IMG/VR virus record: IMGVR_UViG_3300047667_000790
Location: 1-54,300 of that record
Strand: one strand, 5' to 3'
DNA from: a virus
Length of the DNA stretch: 54,300 nucleotides
The notes under the pieces were generated by a model that saw nothing but the letters and a program-made list of their open reading frames with translations, searched no databases and was not told the DNA's origin. A program made the position numbers and the translations under genes. This document shows, piece by piece, positions 34,651 to 42,294 of this stretch (the stretch's first letter is position 1; each line of letters starts with the position of its first letter).

Positions 34651-34886
34651 CCGCAACCCCAGTTACTGATTGGGTAGATTCTACTTGTTGAATGGGGTGG
34701 TATTTGGAACTGTGAATAACCAGCCCAACAATTAACCCATTGGGGTGTGTGGTTAATAATACGCATATATGGCATCTGCATACCATATTTGTCGAACACG
34801 GGGACTTGTTGACAACAACTATAACTATTTGACAGTGGTGAAAAGCATAGTAGGGTTATAAGTATGAGTAGTGATATTTTATACAT
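34647..34886 (-). CDS. Small exported Cys-rich protein, 79 aa
   Basis: Typical signal peptide (MYKISLLILITLLCFSPLSNSYS) with cleavage expected before the CC pair at 24-25. The mature part is about 55 residues, polar, ending PISNWGCG, with four Cys that could form disulfides. Start overlaps the upstream minus gene stop by one base. The lipobox is not canonical (S-Y-S-C), so a lipoprotein is unlikely. Function unknown. Confidence 0.6.
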   Translation of the reverse strand: MYKISLLILITLLCFSPLSNSYSCCQQVPVFDKYGMQMPYMRIINHTPQWVNCWAGYSQFQIPPHSTSRIYPISNWGCG

Positions 34887-35278
34887 TATTCGAGTTCTCC
34901 AGTTGAAGGAAGTCCCTTTGAAAGGATTCCCGATGATATGATTGCTGACCGGCGTACCGATAAGGCTTCGGAATTTTGCTTTATTTGGTCGTATATTCGT
35001 TGTGAATTTAATGACATGGGTTCAACTGGCACACCAGTTTGGACAGATGTTGCAGTTGTTGCAGCTACATCAGACTCTATCTCACTCAGCCTATAGTCAT
35101 TGAGTGACAAGTGGAGTTCTATGCTTCTGAATTCACTCAACACGTTAGCACTGAGTATATCATTTTTACTAGCAAGATTATTGTTAGCCCAAAAAATTGC
35201 ACCAGATATTGAACTAACGATTGTTATAACACCTATTATCATAGATATGTTGTCGTTGATTGATTTTAGTATGGCCAT
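34886..35278 (-). CDS. Single-TM protein with coiled coil, 130 aa
   Basis: One membrane segment at residues about 11-32 (ISMIIGVITIVSSISGAIFW) followed by a soluble, largely helical domain. With the exported protein downstream it forms a two-gene minus-strand unit, shaped like an i-spanin/exported partner pair or a type-II holin plus antiholin, but no match is seen. No clear promoter found. Confidence 0.55.
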   Translation of the reverse strand: MAILKSINDNISMIIGVITIVSSISGAIFWANNNLASKNDILSANVLSEFRSIELHLSLNDYRLSEIESDVAATTATSVQTGVPVEPMSLNSQRIYDQIKQNSEALSVRRSAIISSGILSKGLPSTGELE

Positions 35279-35300
35279 AGGTTATGATTATCCATTATTA

Positions 35301-35308
35301 TATAAATA
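35301..35308 (+). promoter_or_regulatory. T4-type late promoter
   Basis: Exact TATAAATA 31 bases before ATG 35340. Confidence 0.6.
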
Positions 35309-35339
35309 TATATATGTTATTTACACTGAAGGTTAACAA

Positions 35340-35999
35340 ATGAGAGATATAGAAAACTGGATAGATATAGACACAAAACGGGTTGGATTGCTATCCAAAT
35401 CTGATTGGACACAATTACCAGATAGTGGGCTTAGTAAAAGCTGTGTTATTGAATGGAAGGTCTGGCGTGGTGCTATGCGTAAAGTCAATAAGCATATCTA
35501 CGATCAACCGTTGGTGGCAGTTGTTGTTATTAAAGAGTTGCAGGACAGTTTACCCAAAAATGTATACGCTGATAACACTGTGCAGGTAGCATCTGACGGC
35601 CCAATTATACCACAACCTAAAGAGAAAACAATAGACGACATCCGGGACTTACCTGAAGGTAAAATTTACGGCAAGACTAAACTTGAGGTTGAATATAGAA
35701 GTAAAATACTTAAGGCATCACCCCCATTGGAATTATCATTCCTATACTCAGAACGTCTTAGTCAGGCTATTGACTACTTATCAGACAACGGTACTGCGTT
35801 CCCGTTGCTTGACGTTCTTTCTGAAAGTTTGGGCAAGTCCACGGAAGAAGTAGCAGTTAGTATACTCAAAAAGCAAACAAATACTATCAATAGTTTTGCA
35901 ACCATTGAACGTGGCTATATCGAATGCTTGAAAGACGTAAATAAATCTGCTACAATGTCTGATATAAAAGAGGCTCTAGTTAAATTCGATGGATATTGA
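35340..35999 (+). CDS. Tail-assembly-chaperone-like protein
   Basis: 219 residues. Near the N-terminus, RVGLLSKSDWTQLPDSGLS followed by EWKVWRGAMRKV has the RxxLLxxSDWTQLPD...WxxYRxxLR pattern of phage tail-fibre assembly chaperones (XkdW/caudovirales chaperone type). The rest (residues 60-219) is not recognised: a Pro-rich linker, then a helical C-terminal domain. A late promoter fits a tail function. Its last 11 bases overlap the polymerase-like gene downstream. Confidence 0.55.
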   Translation: MRDIENWIDIDTKRVGLLSKSDWTQLPDSGLSKSCVIEWKVWRGAMRKVNKHIYDQPLVAVVVIKELQDSLPKNVYADNTVQVASDGPIIPQPKEKTIDDIRDLPEGKIYGKTKLEVEYRSKILKASPPLELSFLYSERLSQAIDYLSDNGTAFPLLDVLSESLGKSTEEVAVSILKKQTNTINSFATIERGYIECLKDVNKSATMSDIKEALVKFDGY

Positions 36000-36558
36000 T
36001 ATAGACCTGATACCGGGCGTAGACCCACGTGAGTTGTTTAGAAATGCTATACCAGCATCGATGGTAAATGATGGTGTGTTGAAGAAGCACCCCGTAGGAT
36101 ATTACTTCCAAGATATACCTGTAGATAAAGTAACTGGGCTATCAGCAATACCATACAAAGAGTCTGAAGACTTCGGGTATTATAAAATAGACCTACTCAC
36201 CGTTAATATACTCAAATCATTTGACTCAAAAGAAGAAATGGTTAGGCTGCAGAAGATAGAACCTAATTGGAATTTATTAAAAGATGCGAAAGTTGTTGAA
36301 AAGCTATTCCATCTTGGTAAGCACTACAGTGTAATCAATAAGGTAAAACCAAAAAGTATTCTAGCATTAGCTGATGTGTTTGCATTAATCCGACCAAACA
36401 AAAGACCACTGCTTGATAAATACATTGAGAACCCAGAGAAATACCGAACTGAGTTGTACACTAAGCGTGCACCGGAAGATATGCGCAAAGCACACGCTAT
36501 ACCATATGCAATCTTGATTGTATTACAATTACATTTAGTTGAGCAAGGAAGACTATGA
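35989..36558 (+). CDS. C-terminal half of a C-family (DnaE-like) polymerase palm, with catalytic Asp residues
   Basis: 189 residues. MDIDIDLIPG matches the DnaE PDFDVDF motif (D4, D6 = catalytic pair); KKHPVGYYF (32-40) matches KHAGGVVI; GYYKIDLLTVNIL (63-75) matches GLVKFDFLGLRTL with D68 as the third catalytic Asp; KPKSILALADVFALIRP matches the DnaE 'FEDIxALxALxRPGP' segment; HAIPYAILIVLQ matches 'TYGIILYQEQ'. About 90 residues between D6 and KHPVG are missing relative to DnaE. All from memory alignment. Overlaps the upstream gene by 11 bases and the downstream by 4. Together with 29955-30530 it would complete a palm. Confidence 0.65.
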   Translation: MDIDIDLIPGVDPRELFRNAIPASMVNDGVLKKHPVGYYFQDIPVDKVTGLSAIPYKESEDFGYYKIDLLTVNILKSFDSKEEMVRLQKIEPNWNLLKDAKVVEKLFHLGKHYSVINKVKPKSILALADVFALIRPNKRPLLDKYIENPEKYRTELYTKRAPEDMRKAHAIPYAILIVLQLHLVEQGRL

Positions 36559-36908
36559 GAAAATTAACTGAAATACTAGCGGAAAAACAATTTAACTTGA
36601 GCAATACCGAGAAGGCTATCATTGCGTCTATGTCAATATCACCTACCCCCGAAATGTCATATGGTGTGGTTACTGGTGCACGAAACTCAGTCACTGCACG
36701 TAAGCAATTAGAAGCAGTAGGTTTGATAAATGTTGATGATGAAACCAAAACAGCTGAGCTTACATCTGCGGGTACTCAAGTATTAACTTATGAGAACCTC
36801 ACAGATGAAGCTGGTGAGCTAACCGATAGGGGTAAGGAACTTGTAGACCGGTATAAGTCAGATATCGGTGAATGGAAAAAGTTCGAATCATTTAAGCGTT
36901 TTACTTAA
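36555..36908 (+). CDS. Winged-helix-like protein, 117 aa
   Basis: Four-base ATGA overlap with the polymerase-like gene. Residues 14-70 (LSNTEKAIIASM, TARKQLEAVGLINVDDETKTAELTSAG) look like a winged helix with wing, then TDRGKELVDRYK repeats the 'LTxxG' theme. A DNA-binding accessory protein is possible. Converges with a minus gene, 8-base overlap. Confidence 0.55.
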   Translation: MRKLTEILAEKQFNLSNTEKAIIASMSISPTPEMSYGVVTGARNSVTARKQLEAVGLINVDDETKTAELTSAGTQVLTYENLTDEAGELTDRGKELVDRYKSDIGEWKKFESFKRFT

Positions 36909-37329
36909 GTCGTTTCCTTACTATTTCTATACCCTGAGAAACTTCCTTCTTCTTTCTCTTTCTAATCTTAGATGGGCCATCCATATTAAAATGTGGTAAT
37001 GGTCCAATAACCCTAGTTACGTAATCTAGGGGGAAAGCTCGTAGTATATTTTCAGTAGACTCACTAAGACCTCTCCTAGAGAATTCAATGGAAATAGGAT
37101 ACCTATCACCATTGGTATGATACCACTCATCTGCAATCTCAATCAAGGTTTCTTCATCAAACCGTTCAGGACCACATAGATCAATAACATACCCGTATAT
37201 GTATTTCTTTGATACGTTATCAACTATATTAAGAAAACTTTTGTCGTTATAACGTATAAGCGTTATGAACTGATATCCTTCATAGTCATCTGGATGTGGT
37301 TCTACTACCAATGGAAATTTCTTACTCAT
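36901..37329 (-). CDS. Hypothetical protein, 142 aa (minus strand)
   Basis: Alpha/beta start (FPLVVEPHPDDYEGYQFITLIRY) and a basic tail (KIRKRKKKEVSQGIEIVRKRLK). Overlaps the plus-strand gene end by 8 bases. On the minus strand TATAAT lies at about 37381-37376 but no good -35 box. No family recognised. Confidence 0.55.
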   Translation of the reverse strand: MSKKFPLVVEPHPDDYEGYQFITLIRYNDKSFLNIVDNVSKKYIYGYVIDLCGPERFDEETLIEIADEWYHTNGDRYPISIEFSRRGLSESTENILRAFPLDYVTRVIGPLPHFNMDGPSKIRKRKKKEVSQGIEIVRKRLK

Positions 37330-37445
37330 GATTAAGATCCTTTATTATTTCATACACTTAATATCTATAGCCATTATATCCCGAAGTCACAATAACTAAC
37401 ATGTATATTAAAACACAACCGTTTATGCTGGGAATCCAGTATGGG

Positions 37446-39107
37446 CTATAGTGCTGGTAATTGGTATATGTATGCCTTACCTGACCCATCAGTAACACCA
37501 TCTTCAGTTTCACCCTGTGCACCAACTATTGCATAGTTTCCATCTATTGCCACAGACGATCCGAATTGGTCAGCACCACTAGTACCATGTGCATTTGGAT
37601 TATCTAATGTAAATAATAATGCCCCAGTAGTGACATTAAATATGTATGCCTTACCTGAACTAAAACCATCAACATCATCTTCGTTAGATGCACCAGCTAT
37701 AGCATAATTACCACCTATGGCTACAGTCTGAGCGAAACGGTCACCAGTACTAGTACTGTATGCATTTGGGTTATCTAATGTAAATAATAATGCCCCAGTT
37801 GTAACGTTAAATATGTATGCTTTACCTGAAAGACCACCGGCATCAGCCTCGTTGTATGCACCAACTATTGCATAGTCTCCACTTATTGCAACAACGGATG
37901 CAAAGTAGTCAGTAGCACTAGTACTGTATGCATTTGGATTATCTAATGTAAATAATAATGCCCCAGTCGTGGCATTAAATATGTATGCCTTACCTGAACC
38001 GTTACCACCAGCATCATCTTCGAAAGGTGCACCAGCTATAGCATAATTACCACCTATGGCTACAGTCTGACCGAAACGGTCATCATTACTAGTACTATAT
38101 GCATTTGGATTATCTAATGTAACTAATAATGCCCCAGTTGTGACATTGAATATGTATGCCTTACCACTACTGGTGCCACCAGCATCATCTTCCTTCCATG
38201 CGCTAACAATTGCGGAGTTTCCATCTATTGCTACAGAATATCCGAAACGGTCATCTAAACTTGTACCGAATGGGTTTGGGTTATCTAATGTAAATAATAA
38301 AGCCCCAGTTGCAACATTAAATATGTATGCCTTACCGGAATCATTACCATTAGCATCATTTTCACCCCACGCACCAACTATTGCATAGTTTTCACTTACC
38401 GCAACAGATATCCCGAAGTAATCAGAAGCAGTAGTGCCGAATGAATTTGGGTTGTCAAGTGTATGTAATAGTGCACCGGTTGTAACGTTAAATATGTATG
38501 CCTTACCACTACTGGTGCCACCTGCATCATCTTCTGAATATGCCCCAACTATTGCGTAGTTACCACTTAGAGATGCACTGTTTCCGAAAACGTCTTGAAA
38601 ACCAGTACCGTATGCATTTGGGTTATCTAATGTATGTAATAATAATGGTGCACTGATTGGTGGTGTAATAGATGGTGTAATAGATGGTGTAATAGATGGT
38701 GTAATAGATGGTGTAATAGATGGTGTAATAGATGGTGTTACTGCTGGTGTTACTGCTGGTGTTACTGCTGGTGTTACCGTTACAGAGGGTAAAGATAGAT
38801 AATCCCATACCATAAGATGTGCAATACCGACAGTTGGTGCATCAAAATCTACAGTTATGGTTGATTCATCGGTAAGTGTAATTGACACAAAATCTTTTTT
38901 AGTAATATCTTCACCGTTCTCATCATATATTCGGAGTATTAATGATTTTGATTGCCTACCATGTATTATAACCCAAGAGGCTCTTGGGTATTCTATCTTG
39001 AATCTATATGACCAAAAACCAGCACCAACCAACTCACTCGCGTTGATTGCATGCTTTCCTGTCACCAAGTCGATGTATACTGGAACAATTCTACTGTTAT
39101 TAGTCAT
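37446..39107 (-). CDS. Seven-bladed FG-GAP-like beta-propeller protein
   Basis: 553 residues. Residues about 1-105 form a globular N-terminal domain. About 105-150 is a Thr/Pro linker of 4-residue units (AVTP x3, SITP x6). The rest has seven near-identical blades of about 55 residues, each with LLFTLDNPNAYxTS, DxFGxSVAIxGNYAIVGA, EDDAGG and SGKAYIFNVTTGA. This is the FG-GAP/integrin-alpha-type propeller. Short loops after TS and after AGG vary between blades. A minus-strand late promoter at 39144-39137 points to a virion protein; receptor-binding or decoration is inference. Confidence 0.8.
   Translation of the reverse strand: MTNNSRIVPVYIDLVTGKHAINASELVGAGFWSYRFKIEYPRASWVIIHGRQSKSLILRIYDENGEDITKKDFVSITLTDESTITVDFDAPTVGIAHLMVWDYLSLPSVTVTPAVTPAVTPAVTPSITPSITPSITPSITPSITPSITPPISAPLLLHTLDNPNAYGTGFQDVFGNSASLSGNYAIVGAYSEDDAGGTSSGKAYIFNVTTGALLHTLDNPNSFGTTASDYFGISVAVSENYAIVGAWGENDANGNDSGKAYIFNVATGALLFTLDNPNPFGTSLDDRFGYSVAIDGNSAIVSAWKEDDAGGTSSGKAYIFNVTTGALLVTLDNPNAYSTSNDDRFGQTVAIGGNYAIAGAPFEDDAGGNGSGKAYIFNATTGALLFTLDNPNAYSTSATDYFASVVAISGDYAIVGAYNEADAGGLSGKAYIFNVTTGALLFTLDNPNAYSTSTGDRFAQTVAIGGNYAIAGASNEDDVDGFSSGKAYIFNVTTGALLFTLDNPNAHGTSGADQFGSSVAIDGNYAIVGAQGETEDGVTDGSGKAYIYQLPAL
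38662..38769. repeat. 12-bp minisatellite encoding the propeller linker
   Basis: Six exact contiguous copies of GGTGTAATAGAT (38662-38733) followed by three exact copies of GGTGTTACTGCT (38734-38769) and one diverged copy. In-frame units of 4 codons, so copy-number changes alter linker length without frameshift. Confidence 0.9.
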
Positions 39108-39136
39108 TTATAAAAAACCTTTTATATGATTATATG

Positions 39137-39144
39137 TATTTATA
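39137..39144 (-). promoter_or_regulatory. T4-type late promoter, minus strand
   Basis: TATTTATA on the plus strand reads TATAAATA on the minus, 30 bases before the propeller ATG at 39107. Confidence 0.6.
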
Positions 39145-39155
39145 AATGCTCCAGA

Positions 39156-39163
39156 CATAAATA
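39156..39163 (+). promoter_or_regulatory. T4-type late promoter (CATAAATA)
   Basis: CATAAATA 27 bases before ATG 39191, divergent from the promoter at 39137-39144. Confidence 0.5.
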
Positions 39164-39190
39164 GTACCATAGACGATTGGAATATATTTT

Positions 39191-39976
39191 ATGAAAAAGA
39201 CAAGACTTTTTGAGTTTATGAAAAATAAGCGATTTGAACTAACTGATTCAGAATTTGAAGTATCGGCTGAACCCAACCCATTCACCAACCCTAAGAAAAG
39301 TGTTATGATGGCAGATGATGATATTACAGGGAAAGTGCGGCTTCGTGGCAAAGAAAGATATCATGACTTGGTAAACCGCATTGATGCATTAGATAAAATG
39401 CTTGACGCTGAGATGGGTTTAGATTATGATGAGAAGTATAAGACTAGTAAAGACGAAGATGATTACTATTTAAATACAAAAGATAGATCATATCGTAAAA
39501 ATGAATTCAACGATGAGGAAGATGTTGATGATATTGATGCTGATGCTGGGTGGGCCTTTATGCGTAATCTTGCAGATGAAGATGATATGGGAGATGACTT
39601 CAACATGGACTTGGAATCTGATGAGCAAGACATGGATGTTGACACCGGCATGGATGCCGACCCTGATTCTGATATGGAAGATGATATGGAAGATGATATG
39701 GAAGGTCCAGAAGAACTCCCGTATGAAGGTATAGTTAGGGCAGTCAAGGGTGCTTATTTAGTATCCAAGAAAGAACAAGCGGACGAAACCTTCACTGAGG
39801 TATGGATGTACAATGTTGGAAAGAAGTATGACGATGAAGCCAACATCCGTAAAGCTATACTTTCTGGTACTGACATTGACCCAACTAAGAACTTCTCTGA
39901 GGATGGCACACAGGAGGCCGTTATAACATCAGTAGGTAATGTTCAATTTCTAACACTGGTGGGAATACCTGATTAA
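39191..39976 (+). CDS. Conserved T4-like structural protein, 261 aa
   Basis: N-terminal KKTRLFEFMKNKRFEL, a YHDLVNRIDALDKMLDAEMGLDYD segment, a long Asp/Glu/Met-rich acidic middle (residues about 110-170), and a C-terminal folded domain (EGIVRAVKGAYLVSKKEQADETFTEVWMYNVG; DIDPTKNF; VGNVQFLTLVGIPD). From memory the C-terminal domain is conserved in marine T4-like phages as an uncharacterised virion protein. Late promoter supports this. Confidence 0.65.
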   Translation: MKKTRLFEFMKNKRFELTDSEFEVSAEPNPFTNPKKSVMMADDDITGKVRLRGKERYHDLVNRIDALDKMLDAEMGLDYDEKYKTSKDEDDYYLNTKDRSYRKNEFNDEEDVDDIDADAGWAFMRNLADEDDMGDDFNMDLESDEQDMDVDTGMDADPDSDMEDDMEDDMEGPEELPYEGIVRAVKGAYLVSKKEQADETFTEVWMYNVGKKYDDEANIRKAILSGTDIDPTKNFSEDGTQEAVITSVGNVQFLTLVGIPD

Positions 39977-39977
39977 C

Positions 39978-40006
39978 TTGTGTTATCTTTAACATTATGA
40001 TATAAT
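39978..40006 (+). promoter_or_regulatory. Sigma70-type promoter with extended -10
   Basis: TTGTGT (39978-39983), 17-base spacer, TATAAT (40001-40006) preceded by TGA (extended -10); 24 bases before ATG 40031. Confidence 0.65.
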
Positions 40007-40030
40007 ATTCCTTTAAGGAGAAATTATCTA

Positions 40031-40474
40031 ATGGATACAAAAACAGTAAATTTAGAAGATATTGGAAAAGAACATGTTTCTGGAGAAAACCCAGATGGTG
40101 CTGACCTCACATCTGAGGTTCTATCTGCCCTTGGAATTTTGCAAGATCAGGTACAGCAGAATGAACCAGAGTATGTTGAGCCAGATAATCTCCCAGAAGA
40201 AGATATAGCAAACTTCCGTAAACTATATCAACTATCAAATGAGACAATTGGTAGTTATATGCACACAGCCGCGAAACTTCAGGACAACATTAAAACAGCA
40301 AAGACTTCTTATAAGGTTGACCTGTATACCAAAAAGTTTAAAAAGATTAAAGAAAAGTTTCAGGATGAATTAGCTAGAAATATTCAACTTGAAACATTCT
40401 TTAAGGATAATGGTATTGAACCTACAGTGGAAGTTGTTACTGAAGATGCTACTCCTGAGAGTGAAGTTAAATGA
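40031..40474 (+). CDS. Hypothetical protein, 147 aa
   Basis: First gene of a six-gene operon ending with the spanins. Acidic with a helical middle (YKVDLYTKKFKKIKEKFQDELARNIQLETFF). ATGA overlap with the kinase gene. No family recognised. Confidence 0.55.
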   Translation: MDTKTVNLEDIGKEHVSGENPDGADLTSEVLSALGILQDQVQQNEPEYVEPDNLPEEDIANFRKLYQLSNETIGSYMHTAAKLQDNIKTAKTSYKVDLYTKKFKKIKEKFQDELARNIQLETFFKDNGIEPTVEVVTEDATPESEVK

Positions 40475-41079
40475 TTATAGGGGTATCTGGTGCACAGGGT
40501 CAAGGCAAATCAACACTTATAAGTGATTGTGATGCTAGTAACTCTGGTGGGCGTAAGTTATGGCTACAGACCTCTAGAAAACTACTCATCGATTGGGGAT
40601 ATACATTGGGCGACGTTAATAAGTATGCCCCATTAAAAGTTAAATTTCAAGATGAAATTATTAAACGACATGAGAAATCACTAATCTGGGCACTTGAACA
40701 AGCATCAGAAGCTAAGCATGTGTTTTTATCTGAAAGAACATTTGCAGACATATTTACTTATGCCCTTGCATCAATAGGCCCACACAATGAATATTCCAAT
40801 TGGCTAGATGAGTATGCAGAAAAGTGCTCAGAAGCTCAAAAGAAGTATTTCCATACAGTGTTATTTCTGCAGGGCAGGGAATATGTCCCGGAGGATGACG
40901 GTGTTAGGTCTGTAAATATTCATTTTGCACATCTTGCAAATTCAATGATATTACATTATGCTGAAACATTCTCGAATAATGACTCGTTACTTGTTGTTAA
41001 TGTGTCTGATAGGAAATCAAGAGTTCAACACTTAAATGCTAGAATAGCTAAAATAAAGGAAGAAAATAAATGGGCATAA
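40471..41079 (+). CDS. P-loop kinase/ATPase, NadR/dNMP-kinase-like
   Basis: 202 residues. Walker A GAQGQGKST (7-15). A SERTFADIFTYALA segment with acidic/Arg residues and HTVLFLQGREYVPEDDGVRS fit the AAA_28/NadR-like P-loop kinases, some of which phosphorylate nucleosides or NMN. The substrate cannot be read. ATGA overlap upstream and 10-base overlap with the exonuclease gene. Confidence 0.75.
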   Translation: MIIGVSGAQGQGKSTLISDCDASNSGGRKLWLQTSRKLLIDWGYTLGDVNKYAPLKVKFQDEIIKRHEKSLIWALEQASEAKHVFLSERTFADIFTYALASIGPHNEYSNWLDEYAEKCSEAQKKYFHTVLFLQGREYVPEDDGVRSVNIHFAHLANSMILHYAETFSNNDSLLVVNVSDRKSRVQHLNARIAKIKEENKWA

Positions 41080-41678
41080 AGATACACGACATAATTGCAA
41101 TAGACTGTGAAACTAGTGGCATGAACCTAAATGCAAACAGATGCCTTAATCAGAATTCTGTAGCACATGGATACCAAGCAGTATCATGGGGCATTGTTAT
41201 TACCGACACTGAAACCTTTAAGGTTAAGGATGAACTATACGTCATGATCAAATGGAATGGTAAATCCAAATGGAATGCAAAAGCTGAGAGTATACATGGC
41301 CTTAGTAAGGAATACCTTGAAGAACATGGTATGGATGAGGAAGACGCAGTTGTTGAAATCATGGAGTTCCTGATGAAGCATCTGGATATTACAGCACCAC
41401 TGTATTGCCTTGGGCATAATGTCGTATCGTTTGATATTCCTTTCCTGAAAGATTTGTTCACTCGATATGAGTTATCAGACATTAAGTTTGGGCATAGACA
41501 CCTAGACACGTTTGCACTTTCTATGGGTACGGTACAGGAGTTTGATTCTGACACACTATTCAAACGTGTTGGGCTTAAGGATAGGGGTGAGCATAACGCA
41601 TTAGAAGATGCAAAAAACGCACTTGAAGTGTATCGGAGACTAAATAAAGCATGGACACAGATGTTAGCGAAAAGTTAG
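41070..41678 (+). CDS. DEDDh-family 3'-5' exonuclease (DnaQ/DexA-like)
   Basis: 202 residues. ExoI IAIDCETSG (D12, E14), ExoII GHNVVSFDIPFL and ExoIII GEHNALEDAKNALEVYRRL (H and D) make up the DEDDh site. T4 DexA is a similar 227-aa exonuclease; DnaQ (epsilon) is the proofreading subunit of DnaE. Given the DnaE-like halves upstream, a proofreading role is possible, but a DexA-type role is equally possible. Confidence 0.88.
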   Translation: MGIKIHDIIAIDCETSGMNLNANRCLNQNSVAHGYQAVSWGIVITDTETFKVKDELYVMIKWNGKSKWNAKAESIHGLSKEYLEEHGMDEEDAVVEIMEFLMKHLDITAPLYCLGHNVVSFDIPFLKDLFTRYELSDIKFGHRHLDTFALSMGTVQEFDSDTLFKRVGLKDRGEHNALEDAKNALEVYRRLNKAWTQMLAKS

Positions 41679-41869
41679 AACAGTTAAGAAAAACCATTAT
41701 TGATATGGATAAGGCTTATAAAAAAGATTTCAATGCACATAAAAATGCAATAAACTTAACGGCTAAGAAATTATCAATATTAAGGCTAGAACTTAAGGCA
41801 GCTAAAGATCAGATTAGGACACTGAAATCTGATGTTAGTAGCCTTAAGTCTTCAATACGGAGAACGTGA
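41651..41869 (+). CDS. Small coiled-coil protein, 72 aa
   Basis: Overlaps the exonuclease end by 28 bases. Entirely helical with heptads (LSILRLELKAAKDQIRTLKSDVSSLKS). The stop overlaps the next ATG (TGATG). No family recognised; may assist the spanins downstream. Confidence 0.5.
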   Translation: MDTDVSEKLEQLRKTIIDMDKAYKKDFNAHKNAINLTAKKLSILRLELKAAKDQIRTLKSDVSSLKSSIRRT

Positions 41870-42294
41870 TGTTTAGTTATATCAAAATTGCTTTATTTGT
41901 AGCTACTATAGGTGCCCTAGGATCAGCATATGCATACCATACAATCACCGTTGCTGAGTTCAAGGCCGATGTTGCCCAGTTAGAGGCAAACAATCATACA
42001 CTCAAGGAGAACAACGCATCTCTTATGGTGGCAGCTGAAAATAATGCAGCTAAAGTTCTTGAACTAGAGACGCAGAGAGATGAAGAACACTTAGCTGTTG
42101 TTAACCTAACTATCAAAACCCAAGAATTGGAAGAGGATAGGAAAAAGTTCATGCGAATATTTAAGGATCATAACCTTACCAGACTTGCACGTGCTAAACC
42201 GGGGCTAATAGAGACTCGTATTAATAATGCCACGGATGCCGTATTTAAGCAAGTGGAAGATCACAGCAAGGAGATTCAAGATGCGGATATGTAG
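41869..42294 (+). CDS. Inner-membrane spanin (Rz-like)
   Basis: 141 residues. N-terminal membrane anchor (IALFVATIGALGSAYAYHTITV) and a long periplasmic coiled coil (residues 28-90), then a RLARAKPGLIETRINNATD tail: the i-spanin plan. ATG 41869 is preferred to GTG 41866. The o-spanin gene begins inside its 3' end, the normal Rz/Rz1 arrangement. With the o-spanin it fuses inner and outer membranes at lysis. Confidence 0.8.
   Translation: MFSYIKIALFVATIGALGSAYAYHTITVAEFKADVAQLEANNHTLKENNASLMVAAENNAAKVLELETQRDEEHLAVVNLTIKTQELEEDRKKFMRIFKDHNLTRLARAKPGLIETRINNATDAVFKQVEDHSKEIQDADM

Noticed and set aside
34647-34886. o-spanin lipoprotein
   Set aside because: The residues before the first Cys (S-Y-S) do not fit a lipobox and no Pro-rich region follows; a true spanin pair exists at 41869-42688.
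29955-36558. Split intein or trans-splicing joining the two polymerase-like halves
   Set aside because: The first protein ends FFR-stop without an intein Cys/Ser start and block A; the second begins directly with the motif, with no C-terminal intein HN-Cys junction.
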